This document shows positions 1 to 8,628 of a stretch of 64,000 nucleotides of DNA, in pieces. Below the pieces are notes generated by a model. That model ran no database searches and was not told where the DNA came from. It worked only from the letters and a program-made list of their open reading frames with translations. The stretch comes from Lachnospiraceae bacterium (GTDB taxonomy: Bacteria > Bacillota > Clostridia > Lachnospirales > Lachnospiraceae), in NCBI GenBank assembly GCA_017405805.1, contig JAFQZU010000034.1, forward strand, positions 1 through 64,000, in the 5' to 3' direction. Position 1 is the stretch's first letter. Every line of letters starts with the position of its first letter. The position numbers and the translations under genes were made by a program.

Positions 1-290
1 CACGAAACCGACTTCCTTGACCGCGGCTTGCTCTATGCCTTCTTTGTGGTCATACACTGCTCCTTCGCGGGCACTGTGACCACGAAACCGACTTCCTTGA
101 CCGCGGCTTGCTTTATGCCTTCTTTGTGGTCATACACTGCTCCTTCGCGGGCACTGTGACCACGAAACCGACTTCCTTGACCGCGGCTTGCTTCATATGC
201 TTCACGCGGGCATACACTGCTCCTTCGCGGGCACTGTGACCACGAAACCGACTTCCTTGACCGCGGGCTACTTCATAAGCTTCACGCGGC
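1..290. repeat. 80-bp tandem repeat array, truncated by window edge
   Basis: Copies start at 1, 81, 161 and 241. Copies 1 and 2 differ by one base. Copy 3 diverges around 191-211. Copy 4 degenerates after about 290. The period is not a multiple of three, so this is not a coding repeat. Each unit junction contains an imperfect inverted repeat, GTGGTCA around 47-53 facing TGACCAC around 76-82, so each junction could fold into a hairpin. The array begins at base 1 and therefore probably extends upstream. No gene is seen in bases 1-481. Confidence 0.9.
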
Positions 291-481
291 TTGCTTCAGC
301 AGCTTGCGCGGGCTGCCGCAGCTTGCTTTGTGCGACAGCCCCTTTTCTGTACCCTTCCTCCATACCCGGCTTTACTTCCTTACAGGAGAAAACACTGGTC
401 AAATACTATTAAATAGTGTACAATCCATGTATCTCGGCCTATGACATTTCTTTTACGACGAAGAAGAAAGTGATACCATCT

Positions 482-1693
482 ATGGAAACATGGAAAGAAT
501 CCCTGATCCACTTTTTTGAAAAAGGCATCAAACAGCAGCATTCTGACCGGCTCGGCGTGGAGGTCGAGCACTTTATCGTGACGGGAGGTCCGGATTCCCG
601 CCGCGCCGTCGCCTACTCCGGCGAGGCCGGCATCCGCAGGATCCTCGAGCGACTGATGGCACAGTATCCTGACGCCGTGCCGCTTCACGACGACGACTTT
701 TTCGGTTTTACGGTCCCGGAATTTGCCATCACCCTGGAGCCCGCCGCCCAGCTGGAGATCAGTATCGCGCCTATGAGCGACATTCATCAGATCGGGCGAG
801 TTTACAGTTCCTTCGTTGACACTCTCTCCCCGATCCTGCGGGACTATGGTCATGAGATCGTCTATGCCGGCGGGCAGCCTTACACCAGGGTGTCCGATCT
901 GGAGCTGATCCCCAAGCGCCGCTATGATCTGATGAACGCACATTTTAAAAAGACCGGCACCGGCGGCATGCAGATGATGCGCGGAACGGCCTCCCTGCAG
1001 GTGTCCATAGACTATCTGTCGGAGGAGGATTTCCGCAGGAAAATACAGGCGGCCTATTATTACGGACCGCTCTTTAAGCTTCTGTGCGACAACACCGTTC
1101 AGTTTGAGGGCGCACCGGTCACGGGCCATCTCAAACGCACCGACATCTGGCGCCGGGTCGATCCGGCAAGATGCGGGATCCTGCCGGATATTTTCTCGGA
1201 CTCGTATGGCTTTGGGACCTACGCCGACTTCATCGGCAGCGTGCAGCCGATCTTTCTCAAGTACGGGGACGAAGTCCTTCCGACCGGCCATCAGACTGTC
1301 GCGGAGATCTTTGCGGGCCGGCAGCTCGATGAGACGGAAGCCGCCCATGTCCTGTCCATGGTCTTCCCTGACGTACGGCTCAAGCAGTTTATCGAGATCC
1401 GCTTCGCCGATTCGGTGCCGCAGCCGCGCACCCTTGCCTACTGTGCTCTGATCAAAGGCCTCCTCTACAGGGAGGACGGCATCCTCTGCGCGCAGGACCG
1501 GATCCGCAGCAGGCACCTCACCGCCGACGACATCCGGCGGGCGGAAGACGCCCTCATGGCGGACGGCCTCACAGCAAACCTGTGGGGACAGCCCGTCAGA
1601 GAATACGCAAAGAGCATTCTGGAACTGGCAGAAAAGGGACTCCCTGCCGGCGAACGGCCGCTCCTTACGCCCTTTTACGACATCATTCAATAG
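482..1693 (+). CDS. Glutamate-cysteine ligase, GCS2 family
   Basis: This 403-residue protein resembles the plant/proteobacterial-type glutamate-cysteine ligase family (GCS2), which joins glutamate to cysteine through the gamma-carboxyl in an ATP-dependent reaction. The N-terminal LGVEVEHF segment, the GGQPYTR and LIPKRRYDLMN region and the MMRGTASLQVSIDY strand match the family layout, where EVE and the TAS-Q-S segment contribute to the ATP/glutamate site. The ATG at 482 was chosen because family similarity starts at METWKESL; an in-frame start at 416 would add unlike residues. It is 14 bp upstream of an ATP-grasp gene in the same direction, so the two are almost certainly one operon. No GshB-type glutathione synthetase is in the window. 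The exact product is inferred. Confidence 0.85.
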   Translation: METWKESLIHFFEKGIKQQHSDRLGVEVEHFIVTGGPDSRRAVAYSGEAGIRRILERLMAQYPDAVPLHDDDFFGFTVPEFAITLEPAAQLEISIAPMSDIHQIGRVYSSFVDTLSPILRDYGHEIVYAGGQPYTRVSDLELIPKRRYDLMNAHFKKTGTGGMQMMRGTASLQVSIDYLSEEDFRRKIQAAYYYGPLFKLLCDNTVQFEGAPVTGHLKRTDIWRRVDPARCGILPDIFSDSYGFGTYADFIGSVQPIFLKYGDEVLPTGHQTVAEIFAGRQLDETEAAHVLSMVFPDVRLKQFIEIRFADSVPQPRTLAYCALIKGLLYREDGILCAQDRIRSRHLTADDIRRAEDALMADGLTANLWGQPVREYAKSILELAEKGLPAGERPLLTPFYDIIQ

Positions 1694-1707
1694 AAAGGAA
1701 GCATACC

Positions 1708-3045
1708 ATGCGCCTGCAGCAGCAAGTATTTGAGACCTACAAAAAGCATATCCTGGAGCACCCGGAAGAAAACCGTGCGGGCGCCCTCGCCGTCAAAAAA
1801 GTCCTCGAGGCCTCCCCCCTCAACTACAACGGGGTTCTCGAAAAAACCGTCCACATCCCGAAAGTTTACGACGAGGAGACCATCGCCGATTTCCGCCGGA
1901 TTGCCTCCATCACCCACCGGATCTTCGGCAAGGTGATAAAGGAGTATCGCGAGCACGAGGATTACAGGAAGCTCTTTCCCTTCTCCAAAGAACTGGAGGA
2001 GCTGATCCTGCTTCCCGCGCCCTACGAAGGGTTTCTGCCCATCGCGCGCTTCGACCTGTTCTATCGGGAGGATAACGGGGAATTCTATTTTTGCGAGATC
2101 AATACGGACGGCACTGCCGCCATGTACCGCGATCTGGAAATGCGGAAGGCCCTGATCCACAACCCGGCCCACCAGGAAGTCCTTAAGCACTACGATCTGG
2201 AGCCCTTTGAGCTCTTTGATTCCTGGGTGAAGACCTTCATGGCCCTCTACGAAACCTATCCGAAAAAAAAGGCATCCCCTCACGTTGTCATCGCCGACAT
2301 CATGGAGAATGCCACCACCAAGGAATTCTATGAATTTGAGGACCACTTCAAAAAAGCCGGGATCAGCTGTGAGATCTGCGATATCCGGAAAATGGAGTAC
2401 CGGGACCATGTCCTCTACTCTCCCGCCGGAAAGCAGATCGACGCCATCTACAGAAGGGCCGTGACCGCGGACGTGATGGATCACTACGACGAAGTGACCG
2501 ATTTTCTCGACGCGGTGCGCGACGACGCAGTCTTCCTGGCGGGCGCGTTCGCCACGCAGATCATCCACACCAAGTGGCTCTTCTATGTCCTGCACCTGGA
2601 CCGCACCAAGTCCTTCCTCACGGAAGAAGAACGCGCTTTTGTAGAGAAACACGTTCCGCTTACCGTGGAGTTCTCCCCGGAATTCATCTCTCTCGAGAAG
2701 GTACAGGGGGACAAGGATTCTTACATCATCAAGCCCATGGACGCCTACGCCTCCAAGGGCATCTATGCCGCCGGGCACGAATATACGCAGGAAGACTGGG
2801 AAAAGGTCACGAAGGACCTGTACGGTCAGCACTATATCTGCCAGCAGTACTGCCCCCAGTATATGACCGACAACATCGACTACGCCTGGGGCGACGGCGA
2901 GTGGCATCCCTACATGAATATGCCGGGCCTCTACTGCTATAACGGCGTATTTACGGGGATCCTGATGCGGATGGCCTGCGGGGAGAAGATCATCGTGGCG
3001 CACCAGAATGAGAGGACGGTACCGGTGTTTACTGTCAGGAAGTGA
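1708..3045 (+). CDS. Glutathionylspermidine synthase-like ATP-grasp ligase
   Basis: This 445-residue protein resembles the synthetase half of glutathionylspermidine synthase, an ATP-grasp enzyme that amidates a peptide carboxylate with an amine. FYFCEINTDGTAAMYRD (about residues 128-144) and IIKPMDAYASKGIYAAG (about 343-359) look like the Glu/Asn metal-ATP elements and the lysine/glycine-rich ATP loop. The CHAP amidase domain of the E. coli enzyme is absent, so it would be synthesis-only. The start at 1708 follows AGAAAGGAAG; a longer in-frame start at 1582 lies inside the ligase gene. With the gene upstream it may form a gamma-glutamylcysteine derivative. The acceptor amine or amino acid cannot be read from sequence. 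Confidence 0.75.
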   Translation: MRLQQQVFETYKKHILEHPEENRAGALAVKKVLEASPLNYNGVLEKTVHIPKVYDEETIADFRRIASITHRIFGKVIKEYREHEDYRKLFPFSKELEELILLPAPYEGFLPIARFDLFYREDNGEFYFCEINTDGTAAMYRDLEMRKALIHNPAHQEVLKHYDLEPFELFDSWVKTFMALYETYPKKKASPHVVIADIMENATTKEFYEFEDHFKKAGISCEICDIRKMEYRDHVLYSPAGKQIDAIYRRAVTADVMDHYDEVTDFLDAVRDDAVFLAGAFATQIIHTKWLFYVLHLDRTKSFLTEEERAFVEKHVPLTVEFSPEFISLEKVQGDKDSYIIKPMDAYASKGIYAAGHEYTQEDWEKVTKDLYGQHYICQQYCPQYMTDNIDYAWGDGEWHPYMNMPGLYCYNGVFTGILMRMACGEKIIVAHQNERTVPVFTVRK

Positions 3046-3048
3046 AAA

Positions 3049-3087
3049 AACGCAGTCGGGACTTATGCACCCGGCTGCGTTGTTTTT
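3049..3087 (+). terminator. Rho-independent terminator of the thiol operon
   Basis: A 12-bp stem (AACGCAGTCGGG / CCCGGCTGCGTT, with one G-T pair) and a 9-nt loop are followed by GTTTTT. It starts 4 bp after the ATP-grasp stop codon. Confidence 0.85.
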
Positions 3088-3162
3088 CATTATGATCCGA
3101 TGTTTTCAGGAGAGGGGAAAAACCCGAAGACACCGGATCATGTCGGAATTGGCATTCACCTC

Positions 3163-4305
3163 CTACTTCTTCAAAAGCGCTCTCGATATCACCATCTTCT
3201 GCGCTTCGCTCGTACCTTCGTAGATGCGAAGGATCCTGGCGTCTCTGTACATCCTTTCGATCGGATAGTCCTTCATATACCCATATCCGCCGTGGATCTG
3301 CAGTGCAAGATCCACGCAGGTGCCGGCCGCCTCTGCTGCCTTCCACTTTGCCAGTGCCGCTTCCACAGTGCAGGGTTTTCCCGCCTGGCGGAGCGCAGCC
3401 GCGCGCAGTGTCAGGAGCCAGGCCATGTCTGCCTGCGCTTTCATCTCGGCAAGATACCACTGGATGCCCTGGTTGGCGTTGATGGGCTTTCCGAACTGAA
3501 TTCTCTCTCCGGAGTATTTGATCGCTTCGTCCAGCGCGCCGTACGCGACGCCGCACGCCTGGGACGCAATGCCGATCCTTCCGCCGTCAAGGCCTTCGAG
3601 CGCTGTTCTGACGCCGTTGCCGATGCCGCCGATGATCGCGGTCTCAGGGACCCTCACGTCTTCCAGGATGAGTTCCGAGACGGACGCGCCCCGGATTCCC
3701 ATTTTGTCCTCCACCTTCCCGCAGGAAAGGCCGGGCATGGAACGGTCTACCAGAAATGCAGTGGTTCCCTTCGCGCCGATCCCGGGCTCCGTGACAGCCA
3801 CGCAGATGAAGTGATTGCCTTCTTCCGGTCCCAGGTTGGAGATGAAGCATTTTGCACCGTTGATGATGTAGTCGCTTCCGTCTTTGACCGCTCTGGTCTT
3901 CTGGCCGGAAGCATCTGTTCCGGCTCCCGGTTCCGTAAGAGCGAAGCCTGCCAGCTTTCCTGCGGCCGCCTCGGGAAGATATTTCGCCTTCTGCTCCTCC
4001 GTGCCCCTTCTCATCAGGATGTCGGTGCCGAGATAATGGACGTCTATGATCTCAGCCGTGGACGCACAGGTCCTCGCAATCTCCGCGACCGCGATCGCTT
4101 TCGCGATCTCATCGTCCATTCCGGTCCCGCCGAACTCCTCGGGGATGGTAAGCTGGGTAATCCCTGCCTCCGTCAGAAGGTCAATGTTCTCCTTCGGGAA
4201 AGCGCCCGTCTTATCGATCCTCTCGGCATTCGCTTTGATGGGGCCCTGCGCGATATCTCTCACCAGCTCCTGAATGGCGAGCTGCTCCTGTGTAAATTCA
4301 AACAT
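3163..4305 (-). CDS. Acyl-CoA dehydrogenase (module 1, distal)
   Basis: This is a full-length 380-residue flavoprotein of the acyl-CoA dehydrogenase family, oxidising an acyl-CoA to the 2-enoyl-CoA with electrons passed to electron-transfer flavoprotein. It shows the N-terminal helical domain, the ALTEPGAGTDASG flavin-binding segment, GAKCFISNLG, and the C-terminal IHGGYGYMKDYPIERMYRD and EGTSEAQK elements. The likely catalytic base is a glutamate of the C-terminal IYEGTSE segment, the usual short-chain position. AACGGAGGT precedes the ATG. It is the last gene of the sigma-54 operon starting at 8396. Its paralogue lies 32 bp upstream, suggesting two chain-length or branched-chain specificities. 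The substrate is unknown. Confidence 0.92.
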   Translation of the reverse strand: MFEFTQEQLAIQELVRDIAQGPIKANAERIDKTGAFPKENIDLLTEAGITQLTIPEEFGGTGMDDEIAKAIAVAEIARTCASTAEIIDVHYLGTDILMRRGTEEQKAKYLPEAAAGKLAGFALTEPGAGTDASGQKTRAVKDGSDYIINGAKCFISNLGPEEGNHFICVAVTEPGIGAKGTTAFLVDRSMPGLSCGKVEDKMGIRGASVSELILEDVRVPETAIIGGIGNGVRTALEGLDGGRIGIASQACGVAYGALDEAIKYSGERIQFGKPINANQGIQWYLAEMKAQADMAWLLTLRAAALRQAGKPCTVEAALAKWKAAEAAGTCVDLALQIHGGYGYMKDYPIERMYRDARILRIYEGTSEAQKMVISRALLKK

Positions 4306-4337
4306 CTGATTACCTCCGTTTCAGGGCAGCGCGCTTC

Positions 4338-5489
4338 TTAATTGGTATTCTTCTCGAGGATTCCGGAGACCACCAGCTTCTGGATCTCGTTTGTTCCCTC
4401 GAAGATCGGGAAAATACGTGCGTCTCTGTACAGCTTCTCCATGGGATACTCTCTCATATATCCGTATCCGCCAAAAATCTGCAGCGCCTCATTGACCGCC
4501 CAAACCGTAGTCTCGGAAACAAATACCTTCGTGCTGGGGCTGATATCCTCCATGGGGATCCCTTCGTCCGCCATGGCTGCTGCGTACAGAAGCATGGATC
4601 TTGCTGCAGCAATCTTAATGTGAATGTCCGCCAGTTTGAAGCCAAGCGCCTGGTTCTTGATGATCGGCTTTCCGAACTGCACTCTTTCCTTCGCGTACTT
4701 TACAGCGAGATCAAGTGCATTCTGGGCGGCGCCAAGTCCGCATGCCATGGTCGTAAAGCGCACTCTCTCAAGGTATTGCATGATATAGACAAATCCCTTG
4801 CCCTCATCGCCGACCAGTCTGGAAGCGGGAATGCGTACATCCTGAAGGATCACTTCCGATGTGCTGGAAAGACGGATACCCATTTTTTCTTCTTCTTTTC
4901 CGATCTGCACGCCGTCAGATTTCTCTACCAGGAATAAGGAGATGCCCTTTGCGCCTTTGTCCTTATCTGTTTTGGCGAGTACCAGGAAAATATCTGCCAA
5001 AGGAGCGCCTGAGATAAAGGACTTTGTGCCGTTGAGCACATATTCGTCGCCGTCGCGGACCGCTGTGGTCGTCATGCCGGCTGCGTCGGATCCCGCATTG
5101 GGCTCTGTTATGCAGACCGAGCAGAGCGCGCGGTCCTGCAGGATCTTCTTTGCGATATACTTCTTCTGCTCTTCGTCCTTGGCAAAACGGATCACGATGT
5201 CCGCGTTGTCCGCGTTGATGAAGAAGGCAAAGGAAAAACCGGCGTCTACACGGCCGAGCTCCTCATGGAGCATGACCTGCGTCTTGAGATCGACGCCGAG
5301 TCCGCCGTACGCTTCGGGGATATTCAGGCCGTAGAGACCCGCGTCGCACATCTTATTGAATACGTCCATAGGGAACTCGCCCTTGACGTCGAGCTCCGCC
5401 ACCCTGGGCGCCAGCTCTTTCTCCGCAATCTGCTTGAAAAGATCGATATAATCCTTCTGCAAAGGGGTTGCAAGCTTATAATTATTCAT
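4338..5489 (-). CDS. Acyl-CoA dehydrogenase (module 1, proximal)
   Basis: A 383-residue acyl-CoA dehydrogenase similar to the short-chain and butyryl-CoA types. Visible elements are IPEAYGGLGVDL (N-terminal domain), CITEPNAGSDAAG (flavin contact), GTKSFISGA, FGGYGYMREYPMEKLYRD and FEGTNEIQKLV, the last holding the probable catalytic glutamate region. Its start follows AGGAGGAGAAAA. It sits 24 bp downstream of the CoA-transferase, giving a sequence of uptake, activation to CoA thioester and oxidation. No etfAB pair is adjacent, so the electron acceptor protein must be encoded elsewhere. Confidence 0.93.
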   Translation of the reverse strand: MNNYKLATPLQKDYIDLFKQIAEKELAPRVAELDVKGEFPMDVFNKMCDAGLYGLNIPEAYGGLGVDLKTQVMLHEELGRVDAGFSFAFFINADNADIVIRFAKDEEQKKYIAKKILQDRALCSVCITEPNAGSDAAGMTTTAVRDGDEYVLNGTKSFISGAPLADIFLVLAKTDKDKGAKGISLFLVEKSDGVQIGKEEEKMGIRLSSTSEVILQDVRIPASRLVGDEGKGFVYIMQYLERVRFTTMACGLGAAQNALDLAVKYAKERVQFGKPIIKNQALGFKLADIHIKIAAARSMLLYAAAMADEGIPMEDISPSTKVFVSETTVWAVNEALQIFGGYGYMREYPMEKLYRDARIFPIFEGTNEIQKLVVSGILEKNTN

Positions 5490-5513
5490 TTTTCTCCTCC
5501 TGCTCTCTTTTAT

Positions 5514-7079
5514 TCACTCGATCGTAAGGCCCATTTTCTCGGGACGGAAGATGCGCTCATCCATTAATTTCAGGTCATCCGCAATAATAGGGGTGAACTC
5601 CATCTGGTCGAGAACATCCTTCTGAAGATCGATGCCGGGCGCGATCTCCGTGAGGACCAGGCCCTTCTCGGTCAGCTTGAATACGGCGCGCTCCGTGATG
5701 TAAATGACGGTCTGCCCGTTCTCAAGGGCGCTGGAAGCCGAGAAAGTAAGCTGCTCCACTTCATTGAGGAACTTCTTGATCTTGCCTTCCTTCACGATGG
5801 TGAGCTTGCCGTCGCCGATCTCCTCCTTGAGTCCGACAGCCGTAAATGTGCCCAGGAAGCAGACTTTTTTGGCGGTCTGCGAGATGTTGATGAAGCCGCC
5901 GGGGCCTACCATTCTGCCCGAGAACTTGGAGACATTGACATTTCCCTTGCAGTCAAACTGCGCTGCGCCGAGGAAGGTGATGTCAAGGCCGCCGCCGTCG
6001 TAAATGTCAAAAATGTCGCACTGCTTGTTGATGGCTTCAAAGTTGAAGTTGGCGCCCATGCCTGCCCCGCCGAGCGGTACGCCGCCAAGTGGCCCCGCCT
6101 CCGTGGAGAAGGTAAATTTATCGGAAAGGCCTTCCTCTCCGGCTACATTGCCGACCGCTTCGCCCATGCCGACGCCGACATTGACGAGCACGTCCTTCGT
6201 GATCTCCATAGCGCCGCGTCTTGCGCAGACCTTGCGGTTATTGAGCGGAAGGGGCTCGATCGCGGAGAGCGGGATCCTCTGCTGGCCGGAGATCTCCAGG
6301 CGATAGGCCGGATGATCATAGACCTGCATATTGTTCTCAGGGCTGCCGACGACCACATAGTCGACCAGGAAATTGTGGATGGCGATGTTCTTGGGCGCGA
6401 TAGATCCGTTCTTGAGGACCTTGTTGACCTGGACGATCACGATTCCGCCCGAATTGTGCGTAGCGGCCGCGAACTCCAGATGGTCGGACAGGACGCCTTC
6501 CTCTTCGAGGGAGATATTGCCGTCTTCGTCCGCGTAGGTTCCTTTCAGGAAGCAGACGTCGACCGGGAAGGTCTTATAAAACAGATATTCTTTTCCGCCG
6601 TAGGTAAAGAGCTCTACCACTTCCTCGCCGGAATCGATGGCTGCCTGATTGCCCTTGCAGCCTTCAATGCGGGGATCCACATAGGTGCCGACGCCGATAT
6701 TGCTGATGATGCCGGGCTTGTGGCCTGCGATCCCTCTGCACAGCGCTCCGATAATGCCCTGGGGCACCATGAACAGTTTTACCTTGTTCTGATTGGAGAG
6801 TTCCCCGAGCTGCGGCGTCAGGCCGACGTGTGCGCAATACAGCTTGTCAAGGAGGCCTTCGTGCGCCAGATGGCATACGCCGTATTCCGCATTCCCGTTG
6901 CCTGCCGCATACATAAGCGTCAGGTTCTTAGGAGCGCCTGTATCCAGAAACCTTTTTTCCAGCGCCTTATTCAGTTCTTCGGGCAGGCAGGTTCCGACAA
7001 AACCGCCCATTGCCAGGGTTGCCCCGTCCTTAATATAAGAAACAGCTTCTTCTGCTGATACAAACTTTGTACGTCCCAT
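5514..7079 (-). CDS. Family I CoA-transferase, fused alpha-beta type (module 1)
   Basis: A 521-residue single-chain CoA-transferase of the propionate/acetoacetate CoA-transferase group (YdiF-like), moving CoA from an acyl-CoA donor to a free carboxylate. The N-terminal half has the GGFVGT glycine loop and the second half carries the beta-type active site FSTEAGPLGGVP. Glu327 is the expected residue that forms the glutamyl-CoA thioester intermediate. AAGGAGA precedes the ATG. It is 12 bp downstream of the permease gene. It is a clear paralogue of the protein at 15692-17251. The acid handled is not identifiable, but the neighbours point to a short or medium-chain monocarboxylate. Confidence 0.92.
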   Translation of the reverse strand: MGRTKFVSAEEAVSYIKDGATLAMGGFVGTCLPEELNKALEKRFLDTGAPKNLTLMYAAGNGNAEYGVCHLAHEGLLDKLYCAHVGLTPQLGELSNQNKVKLFMVPQGIIGALCRGIAGHKPGIISNIGVGTYVDPRIEGCKGNQAAIDSGEEVVELFTYGGKEYLFYKTFPVDVCFLKGTYADEDGNISLEEEGVLSDHLEFAAATHNSGGIVIVQVNKVLKNGSIAPKNIAIHNFLVDYVVVGSPENNMQVYDHPAYRLEISGQQRIPLSAIEPLPLNNRKVCARRGAMEITKDVLVNVGVGMGEAVGNVAGEEGLSDKFTFSTEAGPLGGVPLGGAGMGANFNFEAINKQCDIFDIYDGGGLDITFLGAAQFDCKGNVNVSKFSGRMVGPGGFINISQTAKKVCFLGTFTAVGLKEEIGDGKLTIVKEGKIKKFLNEVEQLTFSASSALENGQTVIYITERAVFKLTEKGLVLTEIAPGIDLQKDVLDQMEFTPIIADDLKLMDERIFRPEKMGLTIE

Positions 7080-7091
7080 TTTTTTCTCCTT

Positions 7092-8396
7092 TTAGTGAAT
7101 GTAAACGGTGTTGGTAACTACGTGGAACAGGATCGTCAGAAGGGTGTAGGAAATCGGTGCAAGCACGGAAACCACGAACACATCCTTATAAACGTCTTTC
7201 ACTTTTACGTGCGCATAGTTCAGAAGACCTGTCAGAACGCCGTTATGAGGCAGAGAGTCAAGGCTGAGGCACGCGAAGGAGCAGACTCTGTGCAGCGCAA
7301 CCGGATTGACACCCTGCGGAACGAAGAGGTCTGCCACGATCGGCATGGCGATGGAAAGACCGCCGCCGGCGGAAGCCGCGATACCTGCCATGACGGCTAC
7401 GATGATCGCCGCAACGAGCAGAGGGTTCATCTTCAGTGTCGTGACCGCATTCTGAAGAAGCGTATATCCGTCAGTAGAAGTAACGACGCCGCCAAAAGCA
7501 ACGGCCGCACCGACGTTAGCGAGCATTCCCATGCAGTCCTTCGTTGTTGCGCCCAGATGAGAGGTGATCTCCTCAAAGCTCTTGGGCAGATACTTCCAAT
7601 AGCAGATGACCGCAGCGACGATCGCGATCACAAGTCCGGCCTCGGCTACGATGCCAAAGGCATTGACCACTACCAGCATGATAATAATGGGGAGAATGCC
7701 CAGAACCAGGCCCGGTGCATCCTTATCGTTCGCAACGTCGATCTTTTCTCCTTCGATCTCTTCAAATCCGATCCCTTTTTCTTTGAACTTCGCAGCCTGG
7801 CGGTAAATATACCAGAGGTAGAAGGGAATATAGATGATCAGCATTGCCAGGGAAGGAACCCAGTCTGCTGCCAGTGTCGTTCCCAGATATTTGGTCGGCA
7901 CGACATTCCAGATACCGACTGTCCAGGCACATCCTGTATAGACACAAAGACCTGCGAAGTAAATGATGATAAACAGTCTTCTAGACAGGTTCGCCTTTTT
8001 GAACATGACCATCGCAATGGGGTACATGGTAAAGATCTGCACGTACGAGTTCACTGCGCCAAAACCAAGGATAACCGTCATAATGAAGATCGCCGCAAGA
8101 ATGTATTTTTCGCCAAAACGATCTACGATCGCCCTTGAAAGGGTCGTCGTCACATTGCCAAGTTCCAGTACCTTTCCGAAAATGGAAGCAAGAAACATCA
8201 GGATGAAGTAACTCTTGAAGAAATTACCAAAAGATGTCGACCAAGTTGTCAAATAACCTTCCGTAAGGCCGATCCCGCAGGCCAGGATCACAATGCCGCT
8301 GATCACAAGCGATGCGACCGGCATCTGGAAGCCCCTGAGGATGAGTACCGTCAGCAGCGCTATGGCTATAACGATGACTATGATTTGATAAGACAT
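7092..8396 (-). CDS. Multi-pass carboxylate permease, GntP/citrate-type (module 1)
   Basis: A 434-residue integral membrane protein with about 11-12 hydrophobic segments and a polar central loop (KFKEKGIGFEEIEGEK). The fold and length resemble GntP and related ion-coupled organic-acid symporters. The conserved-looking stretches GFGAVNSYVQIFTMYPIA and ASAGGGLSIAMPI contain the glycine-rich re-entrant features of that superfamily. It is the first gene of the sigma-54 operon; the site at 8454-8469 is just upstream and GAGGG precedes the start. The substrate is probably the acid activated by the next gene. Assignment to a precise family is tentative. Confidence 0.8.
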   Translation of the reverse strand: MSYQIIVIVIAIALLTVLILRGFQMPVASLVISGIVILACGIGLTEGYLTTWSTSFGNFFKSYFILMFLASIFGKVLELGNVTTTLSRAIVDRFGEKYILAAIFIMTVILGFGAVNSYVQIFTMYPIAMVMFKKANLSRRLFIIIYFAGLCVYTGCAWTVGIWNVVPTKYLGTTLAADWVPSLAMLIIYIPFYLWYIYRQAAKFKEKGIGFEEIEGEKIDVANDKDAPGLVLGILPIIIMLVVVNAFGIVAEAGLVIAIVAAVICYWKYLPKSFEEITSHLGATTKDCMGMLANVGAAVAFGGVVTSTDGYTLLQNAVTTLKMNPLLVAAIIVAVMAGIAASAGGGLSIAMPIVADLFVPQGVNPVALHRVCSFACLSLDSLPHNGVLTGLLNYAHVKVKDVYKDVFVVSVLAPISYTLLTILFHVVTNTVYIH

Positions 8397-8453
8397 TTTT
8401 CCCTCGCTTTCTTAAATAGATATACGGATCCGTTTTGGTTACACCAGTTATTA

Positions 8454-8469
8454 AGCAACACCCATGCCA
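8454..8469 (-). promoter_or_regulatory. Sigma-54 (-24/-12) promoter of acyl-CoA module 1
   Basis: On the minus strand the bases read TGGCATGGGTGTTGCT, a perfect fit to the TGGCAYR-N4-TTGCW sigma-54 consensus with correct GG-GC spacing. Transcription would start near 8442, about 45 bases before the permease ATG. The sigma-54 activator gene lies immediately upstream. Confidence 0.9.
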
Positions 8470-8481
8470 AAAAAAAGCGAC

Positions 8482-8509
8482 AAAAAAAGCCCCGTTTTTA
8501 AGGGCTTTT
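8482..8509 (-). terminator. Rho-independent terminator of sigma-54 activator 1
   Basis: AAAAGCCC and GGGCTTTT (8485-8492 and 8502-8509) enclose a 9-nt loop, and a run of T follows on the minus strand. It ends the activator transcript just before the sigma-54 promoter, insulating the structural operon from read-through. Confidence 0.8.
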
Positions 8510-8531
8510 CTCACATTACCAGTATACGCTT

Positions 8532-8549
8532 TGTGCCATATCCGGCACA
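8532..8549. promoter_or_regulatory. Candidate upstream activator site (inverted repeat)
   Basis: TGTGCC-N6-GGCACA is a perfect 6-bp dyad 63 bp upstream of the -24 element, a usual distance for an enhancer bound by a Fis-type sigma-54 activator. The activator is encoded next door, but the pairing is inferred. Confidence 0.55.
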
Positions 8550-8628
8550 TATATTTTGACATTTTTGCCAATTATCTGTATATTTGCGGTATTTTCTAAA
8601 GTACCGGTTTTGGCACGCTTTGTACCGC

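Noticed and set aside
380-1690. 436-codon minus-strand frame opposite the glutamate-cysteine ligase
   Set aside because: A complementary-frame shadow of a conserved gene with no domain features.
3093-3140. ATGATCCG/CCGGATCAT arms as the terminator of acyl-CoA module 1
   Set aside because: The loop is over 30 bases and no T-run follows on the minus strand; the position is right but the structure is weak.
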